Source: Phycisphaeraceae bacterium (GTDB lineage: Bacteria; Planctomycetota; Phycisphaerae; Phycisphaerales; Phycisphaeraceae). Taken from it: DNA of 55,392 bases. A program made the translations under genes and the position numbers. The notes beneath the pieces were generated by a model. The model saw only the letters and a program-made list of their open reading frames with translations. It was not told the origin of the DNA and made no database searches. This document shows positions 37,334-46,665 of the stretch, one piece after another (within the stretch, counting starts at the first letter, position 1; every line of letters starts with the position of its first letter). The DNA lies in assembly GCA_020849625.1 (NCBI GenBank), contig JADLFV010000088.1:1-55392 (forward strand), written 5' to 3'.

Positions 37334-37491
37334 AGGGGGCCGGCGCAGGTCGGCCCGGTTTGGACCGACAACGCATGAGCCTCAACCCGTCATCCTGCGA
37401 CCGACCGAACCTCGACGCCTGGCGCCGCGCGATTCGCTGCGCTTCTCTGTCCATCGATTCATCCACCCTATACGCCTGAAGGAAGTCCGCC

Positions 37492-38436
37492 ATGTCCGAC
37501 CCCAATCACTCGCTCGTTCAGCAGTTCGTTGACTACCTGCGTCACGAACGACACTTCAGCCCCTACACCGCTCGCTGCTACGGCGCAGACCTGCGCCAGT
37601 ATTGCGAGCACCTGGCCGGGCAGAGCAACAACGGCAACGGCGTCGATCAGCAGCTTTCCGCCATCGACACCGTCGGCATCCGCAGCTTCCTGACGCACCT
37701 CGACGGCTTCGGCTATTCGCCGGCAACAACCGCCCGCAAGATCGCCACCCTGCGATCCTTCTATCGCTGGATGCAGAAACGTGGGCACATGCAGTCCAAT
37801 CCCATGCTCCTGATCCGCACGCCCAAGCAGACCAAGCGCCTGCCCAAGGCCATCAGCGTCGATCAGGTCGAAAAACTGTTGGCTGCTCCCGACAACCGCG
37901 ACACGCTCGGCGCCCGCGACCGCGCCATCCTCGAAACCCTTTACTCCACCGGCGTGCGCGTGTCGGAACTGGTGGACCTGAACCGCAATGACCTGGACTT
38001 CGGCGGACAGACTCTGCACATCCGCGGCAAGGGCAAGAAGGAACGCATCGTGCCCCTGGGCTCGCATGCCCTGGCAGCCATTCGTCACTACCTGACCCTG
38101 CTTGAGCCGGATCCTCGCTTCCGTGCGTTGCGCGATCGCTCGATGACCGAAACCGCCATCCCGCTGTTCGTCAACAAGAACGGCGGCCGACTCAGCTCGC
38201 GCTCGGTCCGTCGCAAGCTGGATAAATATCTCAAGGGTGCAGGCCTGGACCCGACCATCAGCCCGCACACCCTGCGTCACAGCTTCGCCACCCACCTGTT
38301 GGATAACGGGGCCGACCTGCGCAGCGTGCAGGAATTGCTTGGCCACCAGTCGCTCTCGACCACCCAGATTTACACGCATCTCTCGAGCATGAGACTGCGC
38401 ACGGCCTACAACGAGGCGCATCCCCGGGCGGTCTGA
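37492..38436 (+). CDS. Tyrosine recombinase XerC/XerD-like
   Basis: This 314-residue site-specific recombinase has an N-terminal SAM-like DNA-binding domain (about 1-105). Catalytic residues are recognisable: Arg in STGVRVSELVDL, Lys in RGKGKKERIVPLG, HxxR in HTLRHSFATHLLDNG, His in LLGHQSLSTTQIYTH and the nucleophile Tyr in IYTH. Length and motifs fit chromosomal dimer resolution (Xer) rather than a phage integrase. GAAGGAAG precedes the ATG. XerC versus XerD cannot be settled from sequence alone. No dif site was recognised in the window. Confidence 0.88.
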   Translation: MSDPNHSLVQQFVDYLRHERHFSPYTARCYGADLRQYCEHLAGQSNNGNGVDQQLSAIDTVGIRSFLTHLDGFGYSPATTARKIATLRSFYRWMQKRGHMQSNPMLLIRTPKQTKRLPKAISVDQVEKLLAAPDNRDTLGARDRAILETLYSTGVRVSELVDLNRNDLDFGGQTLHIRGKGKKERIVPLGSHALAAIRHYLTLLEPDPRFRALRDRSMTETAIPLFVNKNGGRLSSRSVRRKLDKYLKGAGLDPTISPHTLRHSFATHLLDNGADLRSVQELLGHQSLSTTQIYTHLSSMRLRTAYNEAHPRAV

Positions 38437-38480
38437 CAGGGCCCGCAGGGACACACAAGTTTGACCAACGGCTCATCTTC

Positions 38481-38502
38481 ACGGCCCCCGCAAGGGGGTC
38501 GT
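38481..38502 (+). terminator. Hairpin after the Xer gene
   Basis: ACGGCCCCC-GCAA-GGGGGTCGT forms a stem of about 9 bp with one G-T pair, 45 bases after the recombinase stop. It is followed by only a weak T-rich stretch. Confidence 0.5.
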
Positions 38503-38575
38503 GTCATTTCTGCGAAACTGACTCGTATTATCTTGCCCTGAATCATCCCCAACGGGTGTCAACGTACATGAGGCG

Positions 38576-38809
38576 GTGGGACTGTGCGATATATGCAAAA
38601 AACACCTTGACAGGCCAGAAATGTCGAGTTACACTTATTGCATCATCGTTTGTGCATCTTGTGCGATTGATGGTCTGAAGGAAGCAAGCTCGCCGACTCA
38701 GGCCGACAGCATTCGGTTGAAAGGGCAGGATTTCAACTGTGAATTGATTAAAGGTCATCATGAAGGGAACTGGCCAGTGCACAAGAGCATCGGCAGGTCA
38801 GACTCCTGA
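38576..38809 (+). CDS. Small CxxC protein, unknown
   Basis: A 77-residue frame with a GTG start (no good ribosome site) has two Cys pairs, CDIC (4-7) and CASC (about 26-29), a spacing that could bind zinc. Codon use is more AT-rich than the neighbours, and there is no family I recognise. It may be a remnant or a young gene. The surrounding 38437-39010 region otherwise holds no gene, only the terminator-like stem and a GCCGG/CCGGC stem near 38922-38942. Confidence 0.35.
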   Translation: MGLCDICKKHLDRPEMSSYTYCIIVCASCAIDGLKEASSPTQADSIRLKGQDFNCELIKGHHEGNWPVHKSIGRSDS

Positions 38810-39010
38810 TTGACCAGACCTCGCAAACCCACCCGGCCGGGCATTAGGAAGTGCACAACATGGCGAAAGTTCTGACCCATTTCCAAATCGAGGTCTTAAT
38901 GAAATGAAGCTTGTTTTTCAGGCCGGCGTTATCCGATCCGGCTATGCAATAACGTTCGTGCAAGAGTGAAGTTTGTGTCCGGTATCGCTAAAACCCTCTG
39001 GAGGAAGATC

Positions 39011-39802
39011 ATGATGAAACCCGTACGTGCAATTTGTGTTGGTGTGGTGGCGGCAAGCTGCCTGGCAGCCCAATCCTTGGCCGCGACCATGGACATCGAA
39101 ACATTCAAGGATAACTCGGTGTATCGTGACAATGTCACCTGTGTGCTGGATTACGCCGGTACCATGGGCGGCGTGCTCAACGTGGACTGCAACAACGTCG
39201 AATTGACCTACGCCGCTTTCGACCTGTCCGCCTTGCCCAGTGGAGCCGTGATCACCTCGGCCCAGATTGGCGTGTTCGATCAACGAACCAACAACAGCGG
39301 CTTCCCGGCCTTTGTTTCAATGGTGGACGTGGCCGATGACTGGGATGAAACCACACTGGACTGGACCACTGCCGCGGCGTCATACGGCGCCACCACCGGC
39401 ATCGACCAGAACGGTGCCACTCAGACCATTAACTCACCCATGGTCAATTTCAGCCTCGTGCTGTGGCAGGGCAGACTCGGCATGAACGCCGTGCCCGCTG
39501 ACATGGTCTGGTCCACCAGCCGTCTGGCTGACAACCTGTACGTCGGCACCGACACCTATCACGGTGGCGTGGGTTGGACAGATGCTGATCTGGTCAGCGC
39601 CCTCAACGACGTGCTCGGCGGTGACCAGGTGGCCGTCTTCGCTGTCTCCTCCGTCTATGGCAAGAACCAGTACTTCGCCGAGCGGCGCAGCACGGACGGC
39701 CCCGGCGCCACGCTGCGTCTGGAGTATGAAATCCCCGAGCCGGCCAGCCTGGGCCTGCTGGTTCTGGGCGCGACGCTGTTGCTGTCGCGCAAACGTGACT
39801 GA
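39011..39802 (+). CDS. PEP-CTERM protein with DNRLRE-like domain (copy 1)
   Basis: This is an exported protein of 263 residues. The signal peptide (about 1-26) is followed by a beta-rich domain with DNSVYRDN, TYAAFDLSALPSGAVITSAQIGVFD and VADDWDETTLDW, the pattern of DNRLRE/disaggregatase-type carbohydrate domains. The C-terminus is a PEP-CTERM sorting tail: IPEPASLGLLVLGATLL, then SRKR. GGAGGAAG precedes ATG 39011. PEP-CTERM tails are processed by exosortase, which must be encoded elsewhere. It is paralogous to 40769-41794. Confidence 0.82.
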   Translation: MMKPVRAICVGVVAASCLAAQSLAATMDIETFKDNSVYRDNVTCVLDYAGTMGGVLNVDCNNVELTYAAFDLSALPSGAVITSAQIGVFDQRTNNSGFPAFVSMVDVADDWDETTLDWTTAAASYGATTGIDQNGATQTINSPMVNFSLVLWQGRLGMNAVPADMVWSTSRLADNLYVGTDTYHGGVGWTDADLVSALNDVLGGDQVAVFAVSSVYGKNQYFAERRSTDGPGATLRLEYEIPEPASLGLLVLGATLLLSRKRD

Positions 39803-39895
39803 TCCTCGTTTTCCCGCAACGGCGCCTAACCGCGCTGCTGCGGTTTGCAGGGCCGACGCAGCTGAACAAGCATCACTCGGCACAGGAAGCCAGCT

Positions 39896-40717
39896 ATGAT
39901 CGATGTCACATGCAGGAGGCACGCAATCAGGCCACAACGCCCGTTCAATCAGACCGGGGCTTTCACCCTGATCGAACTTCTGGTGGTCATCAGCATCATC
40001 GCCTTGCTGATCTCCATCCTGCTGCCGGCCTTGCGCAAGAGCCGGGACGTGGCCCGCTTCGTGGTTTGCTCGGCCAACGTCCGCCAGATCGCCCAGGTTT
40101 ATGCCGTCTATGCCAACGACTATCAGGACCAGGTCCCCATCGGCTGGCGCAACCAACAGTCGTTTAATTACCTGTTCCATACCAAACCGGGCGGCGGCAT
40201 CTTCATGCAGTTCGGTTACGTCTTTCGCGGCGGGTACAGCACTGACTGGCGTTACCACGACTGCCCCTCGTCATCCGAAGGCACTCTCGGCACCATGTTC
40301 TATTCCAGCAACTGGCCGCCGGGACAACAGACGGGCAACTATTCCCGCTCCAACTACTCGCAGCGGCCGTGGGGCAACGTCGAATGGGCGACGCCGAACA
40401 GTCCGGTGGTATTCCCCCGCATGGGCGATCTGGCGGGCAAAGTGCTGGCCTCCGACCGCCTGCAGCCAGGCACCGGCTCGGGAGGCTACTTCGGGATGGA
40501 GTTTTCACTGAGACTGTCGCACGTCACCGGCCTGAACCACAGCTACGGCGACGGCTCGGCCCGGATGTTCAGTCGCCAGGCCTATGCCGAGTATCTGGCC
40601 CCTCTGGGTTTGACTTTGAATACTCCGCTCACCGAGCAACCCGTATCCGCATACCCGGCTGAACACGACAACCTGTACAACGACCTGCTCGACCGCGATC
40701 ACAAGATGGGTTATTGA
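39896..40717 (+). CDS. Type II/IV pseudopilin-like protein (copy 1)
   Basis: This 273-residue protein has a class III prepilin leader: residues 22-24 (GAF), then [23 protein letters not shown], a helix with the Glu at +5. The rest is a soluble domain with [28 protein letters not shown] and a C-terminal [13 protein letters not shown], close to the H-X9-DG type ending of planctomycete pseudopilins. AGGAAG lies 8 bases before the ATG. Its neighbour is a PEP-CTERM protein, and a second copy of the same pair follows. Confidence 0.85.
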   Translation: MIDVTCRRHAIRPQRPFNQTGAFTLIELLVVISIIALLISILLPALRKSRDVARFVVCSANVRQIAQVYAVYANDYQDQVPIGWRNQQSFNYLFHTKPGGGIFMQFGYVFRGGYSTDWRYHDCPSSSEGTLGTMFYSSNWPPGQQTGNYSRSNYSQRPWGNVEWATPNSPVVFPRMGDLAGKVLASDRLQPGTGSGGYFGMEFSLRLSHVTGLNHSYGDGSARMFSRQAYAEYLAPLGLTLNTPLTEQPVSAYPAEHDNLYNDLLDRDHKMGY

Positions 40718-40768
40718 CCCATGGCTCGATGACTGTTTCTATTCACCATACACGATAGGAGGTAAAGC

Positions 40769-41794
40769 ATGATAGTGGAACTTCGAAAAGCAGTGTTGGT
40801 TGGATTGGTGGCGGCGGGGTGGTTCGCCGCCCAGGCGATGGCCACGTCCGTGGACATTGAAACCCACAAGGACAACTCGGTTTATCGCGATAACACCACG
40901 GCGGTGCTCGATTACAACGATCTGGGCGGCGGTCTGCTCAACCTGGACTGCAACAACGGCGCGCTGACTTATGCCGCTTTCGATCTGTCCGCGCTGCCCG
41001 CTGGGGCGGTCATCACCGGAGCCCAGGTCGGCGTGTTCGATCAGCGCACCAGTAACAGCGGTTTCCCGGCTTTTGTTTCGCTGGTGGATGTGGCGGACGA
41101 CTGGGATGAAGCCACCCTGGACTGGAACACCGCGGCTGCATCTTACTACTGCACCACCGGCATCGAGCAGAACGGCGCCACCCAGAACGTCATCACGTCC
41201 ATGGTGAATGTCAGCCGGAACCTGTGGCAGGGCCGCCTCGCCATGAATGCCGTGCCCGCTGACATGGTCTGGTCCTCCAGCCGGCCGGCTGACAATCTGT
41301 ACGTCGGCACCGACACCTACCACGGCGGCGTGGCCTGGGAGGATGCCGAACTGCTCAACAACCTCAACCTGATTTTCAGCAGCGGGGACAAGATTCCGGT
41401 CTTTACCTTCTCCTGCGTTTACGGCAAGAACCAGTATTTCGCCGAACGCAACAGCAGCGACGGCCCCGGCGCCACGCTGCGTCTGGAGTATGACGTGATC
41501 CATGCCGGCGATGCCAACAATGACGGGATGGTCAATCTGTCCGACCTGCAGATCCTGGGCGACAACTGGCAGGCGGCGAAAGTCTCCTGGGCCAATGCGG
41601 ATTTCACCTTCGACGGCGTGGTGAACCTGGCTGATCTTCAGATCCTGGGCGACAACTGGGGCTTCGGCACCAGCGCTGACATCGCGTTTGATGAAGCGCT
41701 GGCCCTGGCGGGCCTTGCGATCCCTGAGCCGGCGAGCATGAGCCTTCTGGCCTTGGCGTTGCCGCTGGTTCTGCGCCGCCGCGTGAACCGTTGA
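40769..41794 (+). CDS. PEP-CTERM protein with DNRLRE-like and dockerin domains (copy 2)
   Basis: The first about 235 residues are closely similar to the protein at 39011, with many identical blocks such as DNSVYRDN, TYAAFDLSALP and NLYVGTDTYHGGV. It then carries a type I dockerin pair, about 248-310: GDANNDGMVNLSDLQILGDNW and ADFTFDGVVNLADLQILGDNW, each with Ca-binding Asp/Asn residues. The PEP-CTERM tail (IPEPASMSLLALALPLVLRRR) follows. The dockerin is absent from copy 1, so it was gained or lost after duplication. Confidence 0.83.
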   Translation: MIVELRKAVLVGLVAAGWFAAQAMATSVDIETHKDNSVYRDNTTAVLDYNDLGGGLLNLDCNNGALTYAAFDLSALPAGAVITGAQVGVFDQRTSNSGFPAFVSLVDVADDWDEATLDWNTAAASYYCTTGIEQNGATQNVITSMVNVSRNLWQGRLAMNAVPADMVWSSSRPADNLYVGTDTYHGGVAWEDAELLNNLNLIFSSGDKIPVFTFSCVYGKNQYFAERNSSDGPGATLRLEYDVIHAGDANNDGMVNLSDLQILGDNWQAAKVSWANADFTFDGVVNLADLQILGDNWGFGTSADIAFDEALALAGLAIPEPASMSLLALALPLVLRRRVNR

Positions 41795-41882
41795 GTGCAA
41801 CCTCCTTCCGCACGGGTCGCCTGACCGCGGCCCGGGCGTTTGATCGACAACGACGCATTTTGACAAAGGATGGAGCCGCTTT

Positions 41883-42635
41883 ATGCCACGACGCAAAGGT
41901 TTCACGTTGATCGAACTACTGGTGGTCATCAGCATCATCGCCTTGCTGATCTCAATCCTGTTGCCGGCCTTGCGGCGCAGCCGCGACACCGCGCTCGTGG
42001 TCGCCTGCTCGGCCAACGTGCGGCAGATCGTCCAGATCTATGCCGCTTATGCCAACGATGAAGATGACTATGTGCCCATCGGCTGGCGCAATGATCAGAC
42101 GATGAATTACCTGTTCGGTCGATACAACCAATACCTTCAGTTCGGCTACACCTATCGCGGCCGTTACGCCAACGACTGGCGATTTCATGTCTGTCCCGGG
42201 TCGACCGATGTGGATGAAATCGTCATGTTCGCAGCGTGGAACTGGCCGCCGGGAAGTGCCAGCCTGACGCGCGGCTATTCCCGCTCGACGTATTCCAATC
42301 GCCCTTGGGGCGCTGTGGCTTGGCAGTTCCAGGACCAGACGGACGTGGTGTTCCCCCGCATCGGCGACCTGGCCGGTAAAGTGCTGGCTAGTGATCGAAT
42401 ACAGGGAACTTCGAGCATGGGCATATGCCTGGACTATGCCCACGTCCGCAGCCACAACGTCGGCTATGGCGACGGCTCGGCCCAGGCCTTCGGCCGCCAG
42501 GATTTCGAAACGTACCTCCGGTCAGTGAGTACGGACCTCTATGCCCCGCTGTCCGTGCGGCCGACCGCGGCCCCCAGCCAGATTGATGATCTGTATAACC
42601 AACTGCTCGACCGCAATCATGAGGTCATGTATTGA
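41883..42635 (+). CDS. Type II/IV pseudopilin-like protein (copy 2)
   Basis: The 250 residues begin with a short leader ending [22 protein letters not shown], the classic prepilin N-terminal helix. It shares [49 protein letters not shown] and a final [15 protein letters not shown] with the copy at 39896. AAAGGATGG is about 10 bases before the ATG. Its stop lies just upstream of the lyase-like gene. The role may be in secretion of the neighbouring enzymes. Confidence 0.85.
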   Translation: MPRRKGFTLIELLVVISIIALLISILLPALRRSRDTALVVACSANVRQIVQIYAAYANDEDDYVPIGWRNDQTMNYLFGRYNQYLQFGYTYRGRYANDWRFHVCPGSTDVDEIVMFAAWNWPPGSASLTRGYSRSTYSNRPWGAVAWQFQDQTDVVFPRIGDLAGKVLASDRIQGTSSMGICLDYAHVRSHNVGYGDGSAQAFGRQDFETYLRSVSTDLYAPLSVRPTAAPSQIDDLYNQLLDRNHEVMY

Positions 42636-42670
42636 TACGTGATCGTTCAGCCTCCCCGTGTTTGGACGCC

Positions 42671-44767
42671 ATGAATTCACGATGCTTTCTACTGTTGGCC
42701 GCGATGGCCGTGTGCTGCACTGCAAACGCAGCACGCGCTGACGTTCCGAACATCGACTGGAACAATCTCCACAGCGTCGAGCAGCTCATCGCGGCTTGGC
42801 CGCAGTGGACGGGCGAGCTTTTTGCCGCCCTCGATCTGGATCGGCCCGGACTGGAGAAGGTCCGGCGGGCCTATCAGGCGGGCGATCTACCGGCCGCGTG
42901 TCGTCATCTGCTGGACTACTACCAGACCTGCGACAGCGGCAGTTGGCTGCGCTGGACCGAGCCGGTGACGGTCAACCCCGACGCCAGGCATGATCCGCTG
43001 GCCGACTTGGTCATGCAGGATCGCATCATCAGCCAGGATCGCCCCGGGCCACTCGTGCGCATGCCCGACGGCCGCATGGACTGGCTCGATCGCGGGCCGG
43101 TCAACGACATCGAGTGGACCGTCTTTCTCAACCGCCACATCTTCATCCGCGCGTTGACCGGCGCTTACCGCGCCACGGGCGATCCGGCTTACGTCGAGAA
43201 GATCGATGAGTTTCTCCGCGACTGGATCGTCAGCAGTCAACCGCCCCCGGAAAGCAAACAACAGCGCGAGGGAAACTGGATGTGGCGGCCGATGGAGATG
43301 GGCATCCGCACGTTCTCCTGGGCCCCGGCCTTCTACGGCCTGATGGATTGCCCGCAACTGCGGCCGGCCACGCGCATCATGATGCTGCGCAGCCTGCTGG
43401 ATCACGCTCTCGGCCTGCGCCAGGATCACTCACGCAGCGGCAATCACGCCACGCTCGACCTGTCAGCACTGTCGCTGCTGGGCGCCGCCTGGCCTGAATT
43501 CAGGGAATCTAACGAATGGCTGCACTATTCGGTTGATTACCTGATGAAAGACTTCTCGCACCAGGTCTATCCCGACGGCGTGCAGAAGGAATTGACCAGC
43601 CACTATCACCGTTACGCCACCGGCAACTACGAGCGTCTGGCTGAGGTCTGCCGCAATGCCCACCTCGATGCGGCCGCCGACCTGGACAAGGCCATCGAGT
43701 CGATGTGGAACTACACCGCGCTCGTGCTGCGTCCCGATGGGACCAATCCGCTGAATAACGATTCGGATCGCGAGCGCATGGCTTCGGAGGTCATCGATCG
43801 GGCCGGTCTCTACAATCGTTCCGACTGGTTATACATCGCCACCAACGGCAAGCAGGGCACGCAGCCGGAGGGCCCGCCTTCGGTGGTTTTCCCCTGGGCT
43901 GGTCAACTGATCATGCGCAGCGGCTACGACGCCGAGGCCCAGTGGGCCTTCTTCGACATGGGGCCCAGTGGATGGGGCAGTCACGCTCATTTCGATCGCC
44001 TGCACCTGTCACTGGCAGCGTTCGGGCGCGACCTGCTGGTTGACAGCGGGCGCTTCGCCTACGACGGCCAGCTCGCTGACAAGTTCCGCGATCCCTATGC
44101 CCGTCACACCCGCGGCCACAACAGCATCGTCATCGACGGCTGCGGCCAGTCCCGCGCCAACAGCGAAGCGCAGCAACCTCTCACCGCCGATCAGTACCGC
44201 ATCACCGACGATTACGACTTCGGTCGCCAGTCCTGCGACGGATACACCGACTTGCAGGGCCAAGCCAGACACACACGGGCCGTGATGTACGTGCGAGGCA
44301 AATTCTGGGTGGTGGTGGATCGCATCGAAACGGATCGGCCGCGGCAGATTGAAGTGGACTGGCACTACCACCCGCATTGCACCGTCGAACAGGTGGGCGC
44401 GGCGGTGCGTTCGACCGATGCCGAGGCCGGCAACCTGGGCATCGCACCGCTGGGCGATGTGGCTTGGGACGTGCGGATCGTTCAGGGCCAGGAGCAGCCG
44501 GTGCTACAGGGCTGGTACAGCGAGCGTTACAACAGTTCCGTGCCAAGTGCGACGGCGGTGTACAGCGCATCGGTGCAGCGCCAGGGGGCGACCTTCGCCT
44601 GGCTGCTGCTGCCGTACCGTGGCGATTCCGCGTTCGAGGCGCCGGCGCAGTTGCTGGCGGTTGATGCGGCCGGTGCCTTGCTCAACGTGATGTTTGAAGG
44701 TAAGAAATACACACTCATGGTGCCATTGAGCAGCGCCCGTCAGCCGGCATTGAAGATCAACCCCTAA
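42671..44767 (+). CDS. Heparinase II/III-like polysaccharide lyase, exported
   Basis: A signal peptide (MNSRCFLLLAAMAVCCTANAARA) is followed by an alpha-helical toroid (about 40-400) with SGNHATLDLSALSLLGAAWPEF and VYPDGVQKELTSHYHRYATGNYE, which holds the usual lyase Tyr/His residues. The C-terminal beta-sheet domain (from about 430) has DMGPSGWGSHAHFDRLHLSL, DSGRFAYDG and RHTRGHNSIVIDG, typical of heparinase II/III-type and alginate-lyase enzymes that cleave uronic-acid polymers. The start was set at ATG 42671 for the signal peptide. 698 residues. Confidence 0.83.
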   Translation: MNSRCFLLLAAMAVCCTANAARADVPNIDWNNLHSVEQLIAAWPQWTGELFAALDLDRPGLEKVRRAYQAGDLPAACRHLLDYYQTCDSGSWLRWTEPVTVNPDARHDPLADLVMQDRIISQDRPGPLVRMPDGRMDWLDRGPVNDIEWTVFLNRHIFIRALTGAYRATGDPAYVEKIDEFLRDWIVSSQPPPESKQQREGNWMWRPMEMGIRTFSWAPAFYGLMDCPQLRPATRIMMLRSLLDHALGLRQDHSRSGNHATLDLSALSLLGAAWPEFRESNEWLHYSVDYLMKDFSHQVYPDGVQKELTSHYHRYATGNYERLAEVCRNAHLDAAADLDKAIESMWNYTALVLRPDGTNPLNNDSDRERMASEVIDRAGLYNRSDWLYIATNGKQGTQPEGPPSVVFPWAGQLIMRSGYDAEAQWAFFDMGPSGWGSHAHFDRLHLSLAAFGRDLLVDSGRFAYDGQLADKFRDPYARHTRGHNSIVIDGCGQSRANSEAQQPLTADQYRITDDYDFGRQSCDGYTDLQGQARHTRAVMYVRGKFWVVVDRIETDRPRQIEVDWHYHPHCTVEQVGAAVRSTDAEAGNLGIAPLGDVAWDVRIVQGQEQPVLQGWYSERYNSSVPSATAVYSASVQRQGATFAWLLLPYRGDSAFEAPAQLLAVDAAGALLNVMFEGKKYTLMVPLSSARQPALKINP
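43244..43254 (+). repeat. Variant CCCCCGGAAAG element
   Basis: Near match to the 11-mer (last base pair changed) inside the lyase gene, where the frame reads Pro-Pro-Pro-Glu-Ser. It is counted only as a variant. Confidence 0.45.
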
Positions 44768-44819
44768 ACGTGATTTGCGCCGACTTTTTCATGCACGCAA
44801 GATATCGAGGGAGCGGCAT

Positions 44820-46646
44820 TTGAATATCGACCTGGGCGTTGAGATCGTCGTCATCGTAGTCTATTTGCTGTTCCTGCTGGTCATCGGCTGGCTCTACAGC
44901 AAGGCCAGTCACGACGTGAGCGACTACTTCCGCGGCGGCGGCAAGGCGGTGTGGTGGATGGTGGGCCTCAGCGCCTTCATGAGCGGCATCAGCGCTTTCA
45001 CCTTCACCGGCAACGCGGGCGCAGCCTATGAAGCGGGTTGGGCGGTGGCGGCCATCTACATGGGCAACGCCGCGGCCTTCATCGTCAACGCTCTGTTCAT
45101 CGGGCCCTGGCTGCGCCAGTTGCGCATGATCACATTCCCAGAAGCCTTGCGGGCACGCTTCGGGCGAGTCACCCAGCAGTTCTACGCCTGGCTCAGCGTG
45201 ATCCAGAGCATGTGCTTTGCCGCCATGCCGCTGTTCGCTCTGGGCATCTTCTGCTCGGCGGTGTTCAAACTGAATCTGTACGGCGTGATCGCGGTGCTGG
45301 GCGTGGTGGTGGTCAGCTACTCGGTGATGGGCGGGCGCTGGGCGGTGATGGCGGCTGACTTCCTGCAGGGCGTGCTGATGATGGTGGTGACCACGCTGCT
45401 GGCGGTGCTGTGCCTGTACAAGGTCGGCGGCATCGGCGGCTTCTTCCAGGCGGTGCGCGACGCGGGGCTGGCCGATGACTTTCAAATGCTGCAGGAACCG
45501 GGCGTGTTTCCGCTGAATCGCTACACCATCGGCTGGGCCACCGCCACGTTCTTCGTGCAGTTGCTCAACCAGAACTCGCTGACCGCCGCCCCGCGCTATT
45601 TCAGCGTCAAGGACGGCCGCGAGGCCCGCAAGGCGGCTCTGCTCAGTGCCGTCCTGATGATCATCGGCATCTTCACCTGGTTCATTCCGCCCATGGTGGC
45701 CCATGTGATGTACGCGGCAGAGGTAGCTAAGGTGAATCTGCCCAATCCGCCCGATGCTTCCTTCGCGGTGGCGAGCATGGAGCTACTGCCCAAGGGCATG
45801 CTGGGCATGGTGGTGGTCGCCATGTTCGCCGCCACCATGAGTTCGCTGGACTACGGCCTCAACGGCGCGGCGGCCATGTTCACACAGGACATTTACCCCG
45901 GCGTCTGCAAGTTGCTGGGCGTTAAGCCAGTGACCGGACGCAAACTGCTGACCGTGGGCCGTCTCTTTTCACTGTTGTGCGGGCTTGGATTCACCTTGTT
46001 GGCCCTGGTCTTCGCCTTCAAGCGCGGAGCGGGCATCTTCCAACTCATGCTCGACCTGGCGGTCAGCCTCGGCATGCCGTTGACGTTCCCGCTGATTTTG
46101 TGCCTGTTCATCCGCAAGGTGCCGCCGTGGTCGGCCATCGTCACCGCCGCGGCCATGTTCGGCGTCACGATCCTGGGCACCTACAGCAAGAAGCTGTTCG
46201 GCCACACGTGGCTGTTCCAGGAGCAGATGCTGATCACCAGTGCCGTGGGTCTGGCGGTGTTCGGCGGCAGCAGATTGTTCTGGCGCACGACCAGCCAGGC
46301 CTATCGCGAACAGACCAAACGCTTCTTCACTCTCATGCACACGCCGGTCGATTTTGAGAAGGAAGTCGGCCAGGGCACCGACCACGAGCAGTTGCTGCTC
46401 AACGGCTCGGTGCTGATCGCAGCCTCGGGCTTCTGCGCGTTGCTGCTGCTGGTGCCTAACACATTCATCGATCGCATGTGGGTGCTGCTGGTGGCGCTGA
46501 CGATCTTTGCCATCGGGCTGCTGATGCGTCTGGCCGGCGCCCGCCGCCGCAAAGCCGCCCTGGCCGCACCGGCCGTCACGCCGCACGAGCCGCACATGCT
46601 GCCGCGCAGGGAAAATGGTCAGATCGCCGAGACTGAAAACGCCTGA
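44820..46646 (+). CDS. Sodium/solute symporter (SSS family)
   Basis: This 608-residue transporter has about 14 membrane segments. The N-terminal half has SKASHDVSDYFRGGGKAVWWM and GLSAFMSGISAFTFTGNAGAAYEAG, the core motif of the SSS family. TTG 44820 follows GAGGGAG and is preferred to an upstream TTG at 44775. The C-terminal extension is basic. Position after the lyase and the DNRLRE proteins suggests uptake of a sugar acid or oligosaccharide, which is inference. Confidence 0.85.
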   Translation: MNIDLGVEIVVIVVYLLFLLVIGWLYSKASHDVSDYFRGGGKAVWWMVGLSAFMSGISAFTFTGNAGAAYEAGWAVAAIYMGNAAAFIVNALFIGPWLRQLRMITFPEALRARFGRVTQQFYAWLSVIQSMCFAAMPLFALGIFCSAVFKLNLYGVIAVLGVVVVSYSVMGGRWAVMAADFLQGVLMMVVTTLLAVLCLYKVGGIGGFFQAVRDAGLADDFQMLQEPGVFPLNRYTIGWATATFFVQLLNQNSLTAAPRYFSVKDGREARKAALLSAVLMIIGIFTWFIPPMVAHVMYAAEVAKVNLPNPPDASFAVASMELLPKGMLGMVVVAMFAATMSSLDYGLNGAAAMFTQDIYPGVCKLLGVKPVTGRKLLTVGRLFSLLCGLGFTLLALVFAFKRGAGIFQLMLDLAVSLGMPLTFPLILCLFIRKVPPWSAIVTAAAMFGVTILGTYSKKLFGHTWLFQEQMLITSAVGLAVFGGSRLFWRTTSQAYREQTKRFFTLMHTPVDFEKEVGQGTDHEQLLLNGSVLIAASGFCALLLLVPNTFIDRMWVLLVALTIFAIGLLMRLAGARRRKAALAAPAVTPHEPHMLPRRENGQIAETENA

Positions 46647-46665
46647 ACAATGCAATATGTCATGG

